Positions 26,570 through 41,100 of a stretch of DNA of 64,000 nucleotides are shown piece after piece; the first letter of the stretch is position 1; each line of letters starts with the position of its first letter. Under the pieces are notes generated by a model that did no database searches, was not told the origin of the DNA, and saw only the letters and a list, made by a program, of their open reading frames with translations. The translations under genes were made by a program, and so were the position numbers. The stretch is from Auanema rhodensis (Eukaryota > Nematoda > Chromadorea > Rhabditida > Rhabditidae), in contig OZ059897.1 of assembly GCA_964057225.1 (NCBI GenBank), positions 22,568,001 to 22,632,000 of the forward strand, written 5' to 3'.

Positions 26570-27273
26570 GTTACATACCAAGTGCACATCACGTGTACAT
26601 TTAATTAGCATAAATTAAAGTTCACGTAAATTTCAAAGTCATGGTTACCATTCACCAATATCAATAAAAATTTGTTTTTAGACTAATATGGACATGGGGA
26701 ATCTAATTTTGAAAACCGCATCTCTTTATCTTTCACGTGAAGCGAGTTACATACCAAGTGCACATCACGTGTACATTTATTTAGCATAAATTAAAGTTCA
26801 CGTAAATTTCAAAGTCATGGTTACCATGAACCAATATCAATAAAAATTTGTTTTTAGACTAATATGGACATGGGGAATCTAATTTTGAAAACCGCATTTC
26901 TTTATCTTTCACGTGAAGCGAGTTACATACCAAGAGCACATCACGTGTACATTTAATTAGCATAAATTAAAGTTCACGTAAATTTCAAAGTCATGGTTAC
27001 CATGCACCAATATCAATAAAAATTTGTTTTTAGACTAATATGGACATGAGGAATCTAATTTTGAAAACCGCATCTCTTTATCTTTCACGTGAAGCGAGTT
27101 ACATACCAAGTGCACATCACGTGTACATTTAATTAGCATAAATTAAAGTTCACGTAAATTTCAAAGTCATGGTTACCATGAAGCAATATCAATAAAAATT
27201 TGTTTTTAGACTAATATGGACATGGGGAATCTAATTTTGAAAACCGCATCTCTTTATCTTTCACGTGAAGCGA

Positions 27274-28681
27274 GTTACATACCAAGTGCACATCACGTGT
27301 ACATTTAATTAGCATAAATTAAAGTTCACGTAAATTTCAAAGTCATGGTTACCATGAACCAATATCAATAAAAATTTGTTTTTAGACTAATATGGACATG
27401 GGGAATCTAATTTTGAAAACCGCATCTCTTTATCTTTCACGTGAAGCGAGTTACATACCAAGTGCACATCACGTGTACATTTAATTAGCATAAATTAAAG
27501 TTCACGTAAATTTCAAAGTCATGGTTACCATGAACTAATATCAATAAAAATTTGTTTTTAGACTAATATGGACATGGGGAATCTAATTTTGAAAACCGCA
27601 TCTCTTTATCTTTCACGTGAAGCGAGTTACATACCAAGTGCACATCACGTGTACATTTAATTAGCATAAATTAAAGTTCACGTAAATTTCAAAGTCATGG
27701 TTACCATGAACCAATATCAATAAAAATTTGTTTTTAGACTAATATGGACATGGGGAATCTAATTTTGAAAACCGCATCTCTTTATCTTTCACGTGAAGCG
27801 AGTTACATACCAAGTGCACATCACGTGTACATTTAATTAGCATAAATTAAAGTTCACGTAAATTTCAAAGTCATGGTTACCATGAACTAATATCAATAAA
27901 AATTTGTTTTTAGACTAATATGGACATGGGGAATCTAATTTTGAAAACCGCATCTCTTTATCTTTCACGTGAAGCGAGTTACATACCAAGTGCACATCAC
28001 GTGTACATTTAATTAGCATAAATTAAAGTTCACGTAAATTTCAAAGTCATGGTTACCATGAACCAATATCAATAAAAATTTGTTTTTAGACTAATATGGA
28101 CATGGGGAATCTAATTTTGAAAACCGCATCTCTTTATCTTTCACGTGAAGCGAGTTACATACCAAGTGCACATCACGTGTACATTTAATTAGCATAAATT
28201 AAAGTTCACGTAAATTTCAAAGTCATGGTTACCATGAACTAATATCAATAAAAATTTGTTTTTAGACTAATATGGACATGGGGAATCTAATTTTGAAAAC
28301 CGCATCTCTTTATCTTTCACGTGAAGCGAGTTACATACCAAGTGCACATCACGTGTACATTTAATTAGCATAAATTAAAGTTCACGTAAATTTCAAAGTC
28401 ATGGTTACCATGAACCAATATCAATAAAAATTTGTTTTTAGACTAATATGGACATGGGGAATCTAATTTTGAAAACCGCATCTCTTTATCTTTCACGTGA
28501 AGCGAGTTACATACCAAGTGCACATCACGTGTACATTTAATTAGCATAAATTAAAGTTCACGTAAATTTCAAAGTCATGGTTACCATGAACTAATATCAA
28601 TAAAAATTTGTTTTTAGACTAATATGGACATGGGGAATCTAATTCTGAAAACCGCATCTCTTTATCTTTCACGTGAAGCGA
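27274..28681. repeat. Dimer run 'gaacc/gaact' x4, copy 1
   Basis: Eight units alternate strictly between 'atgaaccaat' and 'atgaactaat' (gaact units at 27450, 27802, 28154 and 28506), a 352-bp higher-order repeat. One private change, 'aattctg' (28645), is in the last unit. The equivalent run in superunit copy 2 has six dimers (49088-51199). Confidence 0.93.
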
Positions 28682-31600
28682 GTTACATACCAAGTGCACA
28701 TCACGTGTACATTTAATTAGCATAAATTAAAGTTCACGTAAATTTCAAAGTCATGGTTACCATGAACCAATATCAATAAAAATTTGTTTTTAGACTAATA
28801 TGGACATGGGGAATCTAATTTTGAAAACCGCATCTCTTTATCTTTCACGTGAAGCGAGTTACATACCAAGTGCACATCACGTGTACATTTAATTAGCATA
28901 AATTAAAGTTCACGTAAATTTCAAAGTCATGGTTACCATGAACCAATATCAATAAAAATTTGTTTTTAGACTAATATGGACATGGGGAATCTAATTTTGA
29001 AAACCGCATCTCTTTATCTTTCACGTGAAGCGAGTTACATACCAAGTGCACATCACGTGTACATTTAATTAGCATAAATTAAAGTTCACGTAAATTTCAA
29101 AGTCATGGTTACCATGAACCAATATCAATAAAAATTTGTTTTTAGACTAATATGGACATGGGGAATCTAATTTTGAAAACCGCATCTCTTTATCTTTCAC
29201 GTGAAGCGAGTTACATACCAAGTGCACATCACGTGTACATTTAATTAGCATAAATTAAAGTTCACGTAAATTTCAAAGTCATGGTTACCATGCACCAATA
29301 TCAATAAAAATTTGTTTTTAGACTAATATGGACATGGGGAATCTAATTTTGAAAACCGCATCTCTTTATCTTTCACGTGAAGCGAGTTACATACCAAGTG
29401 CACATCACGTGTACATTTAATTAGCATAAATTAAAGTTCACGTAAATTTCAAAGTCATGGTTACCATGAAGCAATATCAATAAAAATTTGTTTTTAGACT
29501 AATATGGACATGGGGAATCTAATTTTGAAAACCGCATCTCTTTATCTTTCACGTGAAGCGAGTTACATACCAAGAGCACATCACGTGTACATTTAATTAG
29601 CATAAATTAAAGTTCACGTAAATTTCAAAGTCATGGTTACCATGAACCAATATCAATAAAAATTTGTTTTTAGACTAATATGGACATGGGGAATCTAATT
29701 TTGAAAACCGCATCTCTTCATCTTTCACGTGAAGCGAGTTACATACCAAGTGCACATCACGTGTACATTTAATTAGCATAAATTAAAGTTCACGTAAATT
29801 TCAAAGTCATGGTTACCATGCACCAATATCAATAAAAATTTGTTTTTAGACTAATATGAACATGGGGAATCTAATTTTGAAAACCGCATCTCTTTATCTT
29901 TCACGTGAAGCGAGTTACATACCAAGTGCACATCACGTGTACATTTAATTAGCATAAATTAAAGTTCACGTAAATTTCAAAGTCATGGTTACCATGAACC
30001 AATATCAATAAAAATTTGTTTTTAGACTAATATGGACATGGGGAATCTAATTTTGAAAACCGCATCTCTTCATCTTTCACGTGAAGCGAGTTACATACCA
30101 AGTGCACATCACGTGTACATTTAATTAGCATAAATTAAAGTTCACGTAAATTTCAAAGTCATGGTTACCATGCACAAATATCAATAAAAATTTGTTTTTA
30201 GACTAATATGGACATGGGGAATCTAATTTTGAAAACCGCATCTCCTTATCTTTCACGTGAAGCGAGTTACATACCAAGTGCACATCACGTGTACATTTAA
30301 TTAGCATAAATTAAAGTTCACGTAAATTTCAAAGTCATGGTTACCATGCACCAATATCAATAAAAATTTGTTTTTAGACTAATATGGACATGGGGAATCT
30401 AATTTTGAAAACCGCATCTCTTTATCTTTCACGTGGAGCGAGTTACATACCAAGTGCACATCACGTGTACATTTATTTAGCATAAATTAAAGTTCACGTA
30501 AATTTCAAAGTCATGGTTACCATTCACCAATATCAATAAAAATTTGTTTTTAGACTAATATGGACATGGGGAATCTAATTTTGAAAACCGCATCTCTTTA
30601 TCTTTCACGTGAAGCGAGTTACATACCAAGTGCACATCACGTGTACATTTAATTAGCATAAATTAAAGTTCACGTAAATTTCAAAGTCATAGTTACCATG
30701 AAGCAATATCAATAAAAATTTGTTTTTAGACTAATATGGACATGGGGAATCTAATTTTGAAAACCGCATCTCTTTATCTTTCACGTGAAGCGAGTTACAT
30801 ACCAAGTGCACATCACGTGTACATTTATTTAGCATAAATTAAAGTTCACGTAAATTTCAAAGTCATGGTTACCATGAACCAATATCAATAAAAATTTGTT
30901 TTTAGACTAATATGGACATGGGGAATCTAATTTTGAAAACCGCATTTCTTTATCTTTCACGTGAAGCGAGTTACATACCAAGAGCACATCACGTGTACAT
31001 TTAATTAGCATAAATTAAAGTTCACGTAAATTTCAAAGGCATGGTTACCATGAAGCAATATCAATAAAAATTTGTTTTTAGACTAATATGGACATGGGGA
31101 ATCTAATTTTGAAAACCGCATCTCTTTATCTTTCACGTGAAGCGAGTTACATACCAAGTGCACATCACGTGTACATTTAATTAGCATAAATTAAAGTTCA
31201 CGTAAATTTCAAAGTCATGGTTACCATGAACCAATATCAATAAAAATTTGTTTTTAGACTAATATGGACATGGGGAATCTAATTTTGAAAACCGCATCTC
31301 TTTATCTTTCACGTGAAGCGAGTTACATACCAAGTGCACATCACGTGTACATTTAATTAGCATAAATTAAAGTTCACGTAAATTTCAAAGTCATGGTTAC
31401 CATGAACCAATATCAATAAAAATTTGTTTTCAGACTAATATGGACATGGGGAATCTAATTTTGAAAACCGCATCTCTTTATCTTTCACGTGAAGCGAGTT
31501 ACATACCAAGTGCACATCACGTGTACATTTAATTAGCATAAATTAAAGTTCACGTAAATTTCAAAGTCATGGTTACCATGAAGCAATATCAATAAAAATT

Positions 31601-32729
31601 TGTTTTTAGACTAATATGGACATGGGGAATCTAATTTTGAAAACCGCATCTCTTTATCTTTCACGTGAAGCGAGTTACGTACCAAGTGCACATCACGTGT
31701 ACATTTAATTAGCATTAATTAAAGTTCACGTAAATTTCAAAGTCATGGTTACCATGAACCAATATCAATAAAAATTTGTTTTTAGACTAATATGGACATG
31801 GGGAATCTAATTTTGAAAATCGCATCTCCTTATCTTTCACGTGAAGCGAGTTACATACCAAGTGCACATCACGTGTACATTTAATTAGCATAAATTAAAG
31901 TTCACGTAAATTTCAAAGTCATGGTTACCATGCACCAATATCAATAAAAATTTGTTTTTAGACTAATATGGACATGGGGAATCTAATTTTGAAAACCGCA
32001 TCTCTTTATCTTTCACGTGGAGCGAGTTACATACCAAGTGCACATCACGTGTACATTTATTTAGCATAAATTAAAGTTCACGTAAATTTCAAAGTCATGG
32101 TTACCATTCACCAATATCAATAAAAATTTGTTTTTAGACTGATATGGACATGGGGAATCTAATTTTGAAAACCGCATCTCTTTATCTTTCACGTGAAGCG
32201 AGTTACATACCAAGTGCACATCACGTGTACATTTAATTAGCATAAATTAAAGTTCACGTAAATTTCAAAGTCATGGTTACCATGAAGCAATATCAATAAA
32301 AATTTGTTTTTAGACTAATATGTACATGGGGAATCTAATTTTGAAAACCGCATCTCTTTATCTTTCACGTGAAGCGAGTTACGTACCAAGTGCACATCAC
32401 GTGTACATTTAATTAGCATTAATTAAAGTTCACGTAAATTTCAAAGTCATGGTTACCATGAACCAATATCAATAAAAATTTGTTTTTAGACTAATATGGA
32501 CATGGGGAATCTAATTTTGAAAACCGCATCTCCTTATCTTTCACGTGAAGCGAGTTACATACCAAGTGCACATCACGTGTACATTTAATTAGCATAAATT
32601 AAAGTTCACGTAAATTTCAAAGTCATGGTTACCATGCACCAATATCAATAAAAATTTGTTTTTAGACTAATATGGACATGGGGAATCTAATTTTGAAAAC
32701 CGCATCTCTTTATCTTTCACGTGGAGCGA

Positions 32730-35193
32730 GTTACATACCAAGTGCACATCACGTGTACATTTATTTAGCATAAATTAAAGTTCACGTAAATTTCAAAGTC
32801 ATGGTTACCATTCACCAATATCAATAAAAATTTGTTTTTAGACTAATATGGACATGGGGAATCTAATTTTGAAAACCGCATCTCTTTATCTTTCACGTGA
32901 AGCGAGTTACATACCAAGTGCACATCACGTGTACATTTAATTAGCATAAATTAAAGTTCACGTAAATTTCAAAGTCATAGTTACCATGAAGCAATATCAA
33001 TAAAAATTTGTTTTTAGACTAATATGGACATGGGGAATCTAATTTTGAAAACCGCATCTCTTTATCTTTCACGTGAAGCGAGTTACATACCAAGTGCACA
33101 TCACGTGTACATTTAATTAGCATAAATTAAAGTTCACGTAAATTTCAAAGTCATGGTTACCATGAAGCAATATCAATAAAAATTTGTTTTTAGACTAATA
33201 TGGACATGGGGAATCTAATTTTGAAAACCGCATCTCTTTATCTTTCACGTGAAGCGAGTTACATACCAAGTGCACATCACGTGTACATTTAATTAGCATA
33301 AATTAAAGTTCACGTAAATTTCAAAGTCATGGTTACCATGAACCAATATCAATAAAAATTTGTTTTTAGACTAATATGGACATGGGGAATCTAATTTTGA
33401 AAACCGCATCTCTTTATCTTTCACGTGAAGCGAGTTACATACCAAGTGCACATCACGTGTACATTTAATTAGCATAAATTAAAGTTCACGTAAATTTCAA
33501 AGTCATGGTTACCATGAACTAATATCAATAAAAATTTGTTTTTAGACTAATATGGACATGGGGAATCTAATTTTGAAAACCGCATCTCTTTATCTTTCAC
33601 GTGAAGCGAGTTACATACCAAGTGCACATCACGTGTACATTTAATTAGCATAAATTAAAGTTCACGTAAATTTCAAAGTCATGGTTACCATGAACCAATA
33701 TCAATAAAAATTTGTTTTTAGACTAATATGGACATGGGGAATCTAATTTTGAAAACCGCATCTCTTTATCTTTCACGTGAAGCGAGTTACATACCAAGTG
33801 CACATCACGTGTACATTTAATTAGCATAAATTAAAGTTCACGTAAATTTCAAAGTCATGGTTACCATGCACCAATATCAATAAAAATTTGTTTTTAGACT
33901 AATATGGACATGGGGAATCTAATTTTGAAAACCGCATCTCTTTATCTTTCACGTGGAGCGAGTTACATACCAAGTGCACATCACGTGTACATTTATTTAG
34001 CATAAATTAAAGTTCACGTAAATTTCAAAGTCATGGTTACCATTCACCAATATCAATAAAAATTTGTTTTTAGACTAATATGGACATGGGGAATCTAATT
34101 TTGAAAACCGCATCTCTTTATCTTTCACGTGAAGCGAGTTACATACCAAGTGCACATCACGTGTACATTTAATTAGCATAAATTAAAGTTCACGTAAATT
34201 TCAAAGTCATAGTTACCATGAAGCAATATCAATAAAAATTTGTTTTTAGACTAATATGGACATGGGGAATCTAATTTTGAAAACCGCATCTCTTTATCTT
34301 TCACGTGAAGCGAGTTACATACCAAGTGCACATCACGTGTACATTTAATTAGCATAAATTAAAGTTCACGTAAATTTCAAAGTCATGGTTACCATGAAGC
34401 AATATCAATAAAAATTTGTTTTTAGACTAATATGGACATGGGGAATCTAATTTTGAAAACCGCATCTCTTTATCTTTCACGTGAAGCGAGTTACATACCA
34501 AGTGCACATCACGTGTACATTTAATTAGCATAAATTAAAGTTCACGTAAATTTCAAAGTCATGGTTACCATGAACCAATATCAATAAAAATTTGTTTTTA
34601 GACTAATATGGACATGGGGAATCTAATTTTGAAAACCGCATCTCTTTATCTTTCACGTGAAGCGAGTTACATACCAAGTGCACATCACGTGTACATTTAA
34701 TTAGCATAAATTAAAGTTCACGTAAATTTCAAAGTCATGGTTACCATGAACTAATATCAATAAAAATTTGTTTTTAGACTAATATGGACATGGGGAATCT
34801 AATTTTGAAAACCGCATCTCTTTATCTTTCACGTGAAGCGAGTTACATACCAAGTGCACATCACGTGTACATTTAATTAGCATAAATTAAAGTTCACGTA
34901 AATTTCAAAGTCATGGTTACCATGAACCAATATCAATAAAAATTTGTTTTTAGACTAATATGGACATGGGGAATCTAATTTTGAAAACCGCATCTCTTTA
35001 TCTTTCACGTGAAGCGAGTTACATACCAAGTGCACATCACGTGTACATTTAATTAGCATAAATTAAAGTTCACGTAAATTTCAAAGTCATGGTTACCATG
35101 AACTAATATCAATAAAAATTTGTTTTTAGACTAATATGGACATGGGGAATCTAATTTTGAAAACCGCATCTCTTTATCTTTCACGTGAAGCGA
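32730..35193. repeat. Seven-monomer tandem duplication in superunit copy 1 (1232 bp x2)
   Basis: Units at 32730-33961 ('tttattt'-'ttcacc', 'catagtt'-'gaagc', 'gaagc', 'gaacc', 'gaact', 'gaacc', 'gcacc' ending 'cacgtggag') are followed at 33962 by the same first six types and then a gaact unit. Superunit copy 2 has only one set in this place (about 56496-57900), plus one extra gaagc unit, which together account for the net change of six units in the offset. Confidence 0.85.
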
Positions 35194-38100
35194 GTTACAT
35201 ACCAAGTGCACATCACGTGTACATTTAATTAGCATAAATTAAAGTTCACGTAAATTTCAAAGTCATGGTTACCATGAACCAATATCAATAAAAATTAGTT
35301 TTTAGACTAATATGGACATGGGGAATCTAATTTTGAAAACCGCATCTCTTTATCTTTCACGTGAAGCGAGTTACATACCAAGTGCACATCACGTGTACAT
35401 TTAATTAGCATAAATTAAAGTTCACGTAAATTTCAAAGTCATGGTTACCATGAACCAATATCAATAAAAATTTGTTTTTAGACTAATATGGACATGGGGA
35501 ATCTAATTTTGAAAACCGCATCTCTTTATCTTTCACGTGAAGCGAGTTACATACCAAGTGCACATCACGTGTACATTTAATTAGCATAAATTAAAGTTCA
35601 CGTAAATTTCAAAGTCATGGTTACCATGAACCAATATCAATAAAAATTTGTTTTTAGACTAATATGGACATGGGGAATCTAATTTTGAAAACCGCATCTC
35701 TTTATCTTTCACGTGAAGCGAGTTACATACCAAGTGCACATCACGTGTACATTTAATTAGCATAAATTAAAGTTCACGTAAATTTCAAAGTCATGGTTAC
35801 CATGCACCAATATCAATAAAAATTTGTTTTTAGACTAATATGGACATGGGGAATCTAATTTTGAAAACCGCATCTCTTTATCTTTCACGTGAAGCGAGTT
35901 ACATACCAAGTGCACATCACGTGTACATTTAATTAGCATAAATTAAAGTTCACGTAAATTTCAAAGTCATGGTTACCATGCACCAATATCAATAAAAATT
36001 TGTTTTTAGACTAATATGAACATGGGGAATCTAATTTTGAAAACCGCATCTCTTTATCTTTCACGTGAAGCGAGTTACATACCAAGTGCACATCACGTGT
36101 ACATTTAATTAGCATAAATTAAAGTTCACGTAAATTTCAAAGTCATGGTTACCATGAACCAATATCAATAAAAATTTGTTTTTAGACTAATATGGACATG
36201 GGGAATCTAATTTTGAAAACCGCATCTCTTCATCTTTCACGTGAAGCGAGTTACATACCAAGTGCACATCACGTGTACATTTAATTAGCATAAATTAAAG
36301 TTCACGTAAATTTCAAAGTCATGGTTACCATGCACCAATATCAATAAAAATTTGTTTTTAGACTAATATGAACATGGGGAATCTAATTTTGAAAACCGCA
36401 TCTCTTTATCTTTCACGTGAAGCGAGTTACATACCAAGTGCACATCACGTGTACATTTAATTAGCATAAATTAAAGTTCACGTAAATTTCAAAGTCATGG
36501 TTACCATGAACCAATATCAATAAAAATTTGTTTTTAGACTAATATGGACATGGGGAATCTAATTTTGAAAACCGCATCTCTTCATCTTTCACGTGAAGCG
36601 AGTTACATACCAAGTGCACATCACGTGTACATTTAATTAGCATAAATTAAAGTTCACGTAAATTTCAAAGTCATGGTTACCATGCACAAATATCAATAAA
36701 AATTTGTTTTTAGACTAATATGGACATGGGGAATCTAATTTTGAAAACCGCATCTCCTTATCTTTCACGTGAAGCGAGTTACATACCAAGTGCACATCAC
36801 GTGTACATTTAATTAGCATAAATTAAAGTTCACGTAAATTTCAAAGTCATGGTTACCATGCACCAATATCAATAAAAATTTGTTTTTAGACTAATATGGA
36901 CATGGGGAATCTAATTTTGAAAACCGCATCTCTTTATCTTTCACGTGGAGCGAGTTACATACCAAGTGCACATCACGTGTACATTTATTTAGCATAAATT
37001 AAAGTTCACGTAAATTTCAAAGTCATGGTTACCATTCACCAATATCAATAAAAATTTGTTTTTAGACTAATATGGACATGGGGAATCTAATTTTGAAAAC
37101 CGCATCTCTTTATCTTTCACGTGAAGCGAGTTACATACCAAGTGCACATCACGTGTACATTTAATTAGCATAAATTAAAGTTCACGTAAATTTCAAAGTC
37201 ATAGTTACCATGAAGCAATATCAATAAAAATTTGTTTTTAGACTAATATGGACATGGGGAATCTAATTTTGAAAACCGCATCTCTTTATCTTTCACGTGA
37301 AGCGAGTTACATACCAAGTGCACATCACGTGTACATTTATTTAGCATAAATTAAAGTTCACGTAAATTTCAAAGTCATGGTTACCATGAACCAATATCAA
37401 TAAAAATTTGTTTTTAGACTAATATGGACATGGGGAATCTAATTTTGAAAACCGCATTTCTTTATCTTTCACGTGAAGCGAGTTACATACCAAGAGCACA
37501 TCACGTGTACATTTAATTAGCATAAATTAAAGTTCACGTAAATTTCAAAGTCATGGTTACCATGAAGCAATATCAATAAAAATTTGTTTTTAGACTAATA
37601 TGGACATGGGGAATCTAATTTTGAAAACCGCATCTCTTTATCTTTCACGTGAAGCGAGTTACATACCAAGAGCACATCACGTGTACATTTAATTAGCATA
37701 AATTAAAGTTCACGTAAATTTCAAAGTCATGGTTACCATGAAGCAATATCAATAAAAATTTGTTTTTAGACTAATATGGACATGGGGAATCTAATTTTGA
37801 AAACCGCATCTCTTTATCTTTCACGTGAAGCGAGTTACATACCAAGTGCACATCACGTGTACATTTAATTAGCATAAATTAAAGTTCACGTAAATTTCAA
37901 AGTCATGGTTACCATGAAGCAATATCAATAAAAATTTGTTTTTAGACTAATATGGACATGGGGAATCTAATTTTGAAAACCGCATCTCTTTATCTTTCAC
38001 GTGAAGCGAGTTACGTACCAAGTGCACATCACGTGTACATTTAATTAGCATTAATTAAAGTTCACGTAAATTTCAAAGTCATGGTTACCATGAACCAATA

Positions 38101-41100
38101 TCAATAAAAATTTGTTTTTAGACTAATATGGACATGGGGAATCTAATTTTGAAAACCGCATCTCTTTATCTTTCACGTGAAGCGAGTTACATACCAAGTG
38201 CACATCACGTGTACATTTAATTAGCATAAATTAAAGTTCACGTAAATTTCAAAGTCATGGTTACCATGCACCAATATCAATAAAAATTTGTTTTTAGACT
38301 AATATGGACATGGGGAATCTAATTTTGAAAACCGCATCTCTTTATCTTTCACGTGAAGCGAGTTACATACCAAGTGCACATCACGTGTTCATTTAATTAG
38401 CATAAATTAAAGTTCACGTAAATTTCAAAGTCATGGTTACCATGCACCAATATCAATAAAAATTTGTTTTTAGACTAATATGGACATGGGGAATCTAATT
38501 TTGAAAACCGCATCTCTTTATCTTTCACGTGAAGCGAGTTACATACCAAGTGCACATCACGTGTACATTTAATTAGCATAAATTAAAGTTCACGTAAATT
38601 TCAAAGTCATGGTTACCATGCACCAATATCAATAAAAATTTGTTTTTAGACTAATATGAACATGGGGAATCTAATTTTGAAAACCGCATCTCTTTATCTT
38701 TCACGTGAAGCGAGTTACATACCAAGTGCACATCACGTGTACATTTAATTAGCATAAATTAAAGTTCACGTAAATTTCAAAGTCATGGTTACCATGAACC
38801 AATATCAATAAAAATTTGTTTTTAGACTAATATGGACATGGGGAATCTAATTTTGAAAACCGCATCTCTTCATCTTTCACGTGAAGCGAGTTACATACCA
38901 AGTGCACATCACGTGTACATTTAATTAGCATAAATTAAAGTTCACGTAAATTTCAAAGTCATGGTTACCATGCACAAATATCAATAAAAATTTGTTTTTA
39001 GACTAATATGGACATGGGGAATCTAATTTTGAAAACCGCATCTCTTTATCTTTCACGTGAAGCGAGTTACATACCAAGTGCACATCACGTGTACATTTAA
39101 TTAGCATAAATTAAAGTTCACGTAAATTTCAAAGTCATAGTTACCATGAAGCAATATCAATAAAAATTTGTTTTTAGACTAATATGGACATGGGGAATCT
39201 AATTTTGAAAACAGCATCTCTTTATCTTTCACGTGAAGCGAGTTACATACCAAGTGCACATCACGTGTACATTTATTTAGCATAAATTAAAGTTCACGTA
39301 AATTTCAAAGTCATGGTTACCATGAACCAATATCAATAAAAATTTGTTTTTAGACTAATATGGACATGGGGAATCTAATTTTGAAAACCGCATTTCTTTA
39401 TCTTTCACGTGAAGCGAGTTACATACCAAGAGCACATCACGTGTACATTTAATTAGCATAAATTAAAGTTCACGTAAATTTCAAAGTCATGGTTACCATG
39501 AAGCAATATCAATAAAAATCTGTTTTTAGACTAATATGGACATGGGGAATCTAATTTTGAAAACCGCATCTCTTTATCTTTCACGTGAAGCGAGTTACAT
39601 ACCAAGTGCACATCACGTGTACATTTAATTAGCATAAATTAAAGTTCACGTAAATTTCAAAGTCATGGTTACCATGAAGCAATATCAATAAAAATTTGTT
39701 TTTAGACTAATATGGACATGGGGAATCTAATTTTGAAAACCGCATCTCTTTATCTTTCACGTGAAGCGAGTTACATACCAAGTGCACATCACGTGTACAT
39801 TTAATTAGCATAAATTAAAGTTCACGTAAATTTCAAAGTCATGGTTACCATGAAGCAATATCAATAAAAATTTGTTTTTAGACTAATATGGACATGGGGA
39901 ATCTAATTTTGAAAACCGCATCTCTTCATCTTTCACGTGAAGCGAGTTACATACCAAGTGCACATCACGTGTACATTTAATTAGCATTAATTAAAGTTCA
40001 CGTAAATTTCAAAGTCATGGTTACCATGAACCAATATCAATAAAAATTTGTTTTTAGACTAATATAGACATGGGGAATCTAATTTTGAAAACCGCATCTC
40101 TTTATCTTTCACGTGAAGCGAGTTACATACCAAGTGCACATCACGTGTACATTTAATTAGCATAAATTAAAGTTCACGTAAATTTCAAAGTCATGGTTAC
40201 CATGAACTAATATCAATAAAAATTTGTTTTTAGACTAATATGGACATGGGGAATCTAATTGTGAAAACCGCATCTCTTTATCTTTCACGTGAAGCGAGTT
40301 ACATACCAAGTGCACATCACGTGTACATTTAATTAGCATAAATTAAAGTTCACGTAAATTTCAAAGTCATGGTTACCATGAACCAATATCAATAAAAATT
40401 TGTTTTTAGACTAATATGGACATGGGGAATCTAATTTTGAAAACCGCATCTCTTTATCTTTCACGTGAAGCGAGTTACATACCAAGTGCACATCACGTGT
40501 ACATTTAATTAGCATAAATTAAAGTTCACGTAAATTTCAAAGTCATGGTTACCATGCACAAATATCAATAAAAATTTGTTTTTAGACTAATATGGACATG
40601 GGGAATCTAATTTTGAAAACCGCATCTCTTTATCTTTCACGTGAAGCGAGTTACATACCAAGTGCACATCACGTGTACATTTAATTAGCATAAATTAAAG
40701 TTCACGTAAATTTCAAAGTCATAGTTACCATGAAGCAATATCAATAAAAATTTGTTTTTAGACTATTATGGACATGGGGAATCTAATTTTGAAAACCGCA
40801 TCTCTTTATCTTTCACGTGAAGCGAGTTACATACCAAGTGCACATCACGTGTACATTTATTTAGCATAAATTAAAGTTCACGTAAATTTCAAAGTCATGG
40901 TTACCATGAACCAATATCAATAAAAATTTGTTTTTAGACTAATATGGATATGGGGAATCTAATTTTGAAAACCGCATTTCTTTATCTTTCACGTGAAGCG
41001 AGTTACATACCAAGAGCACATCACGTGTACATTTAATTAGCATAAATTAAAGTTCACGTAAATTTCAAAGTCATGGTTACCATGAAGCAATATCAATAAA

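Noticed and set aside
32061-32243. 60-codon open frame on the minus strand, nearly the same protein
   Set aside because: Here the same stop is lost by a different substitution ('agactga' in one unit). It is a chance opening in satellite DNA, with no codon-use or start-site support.
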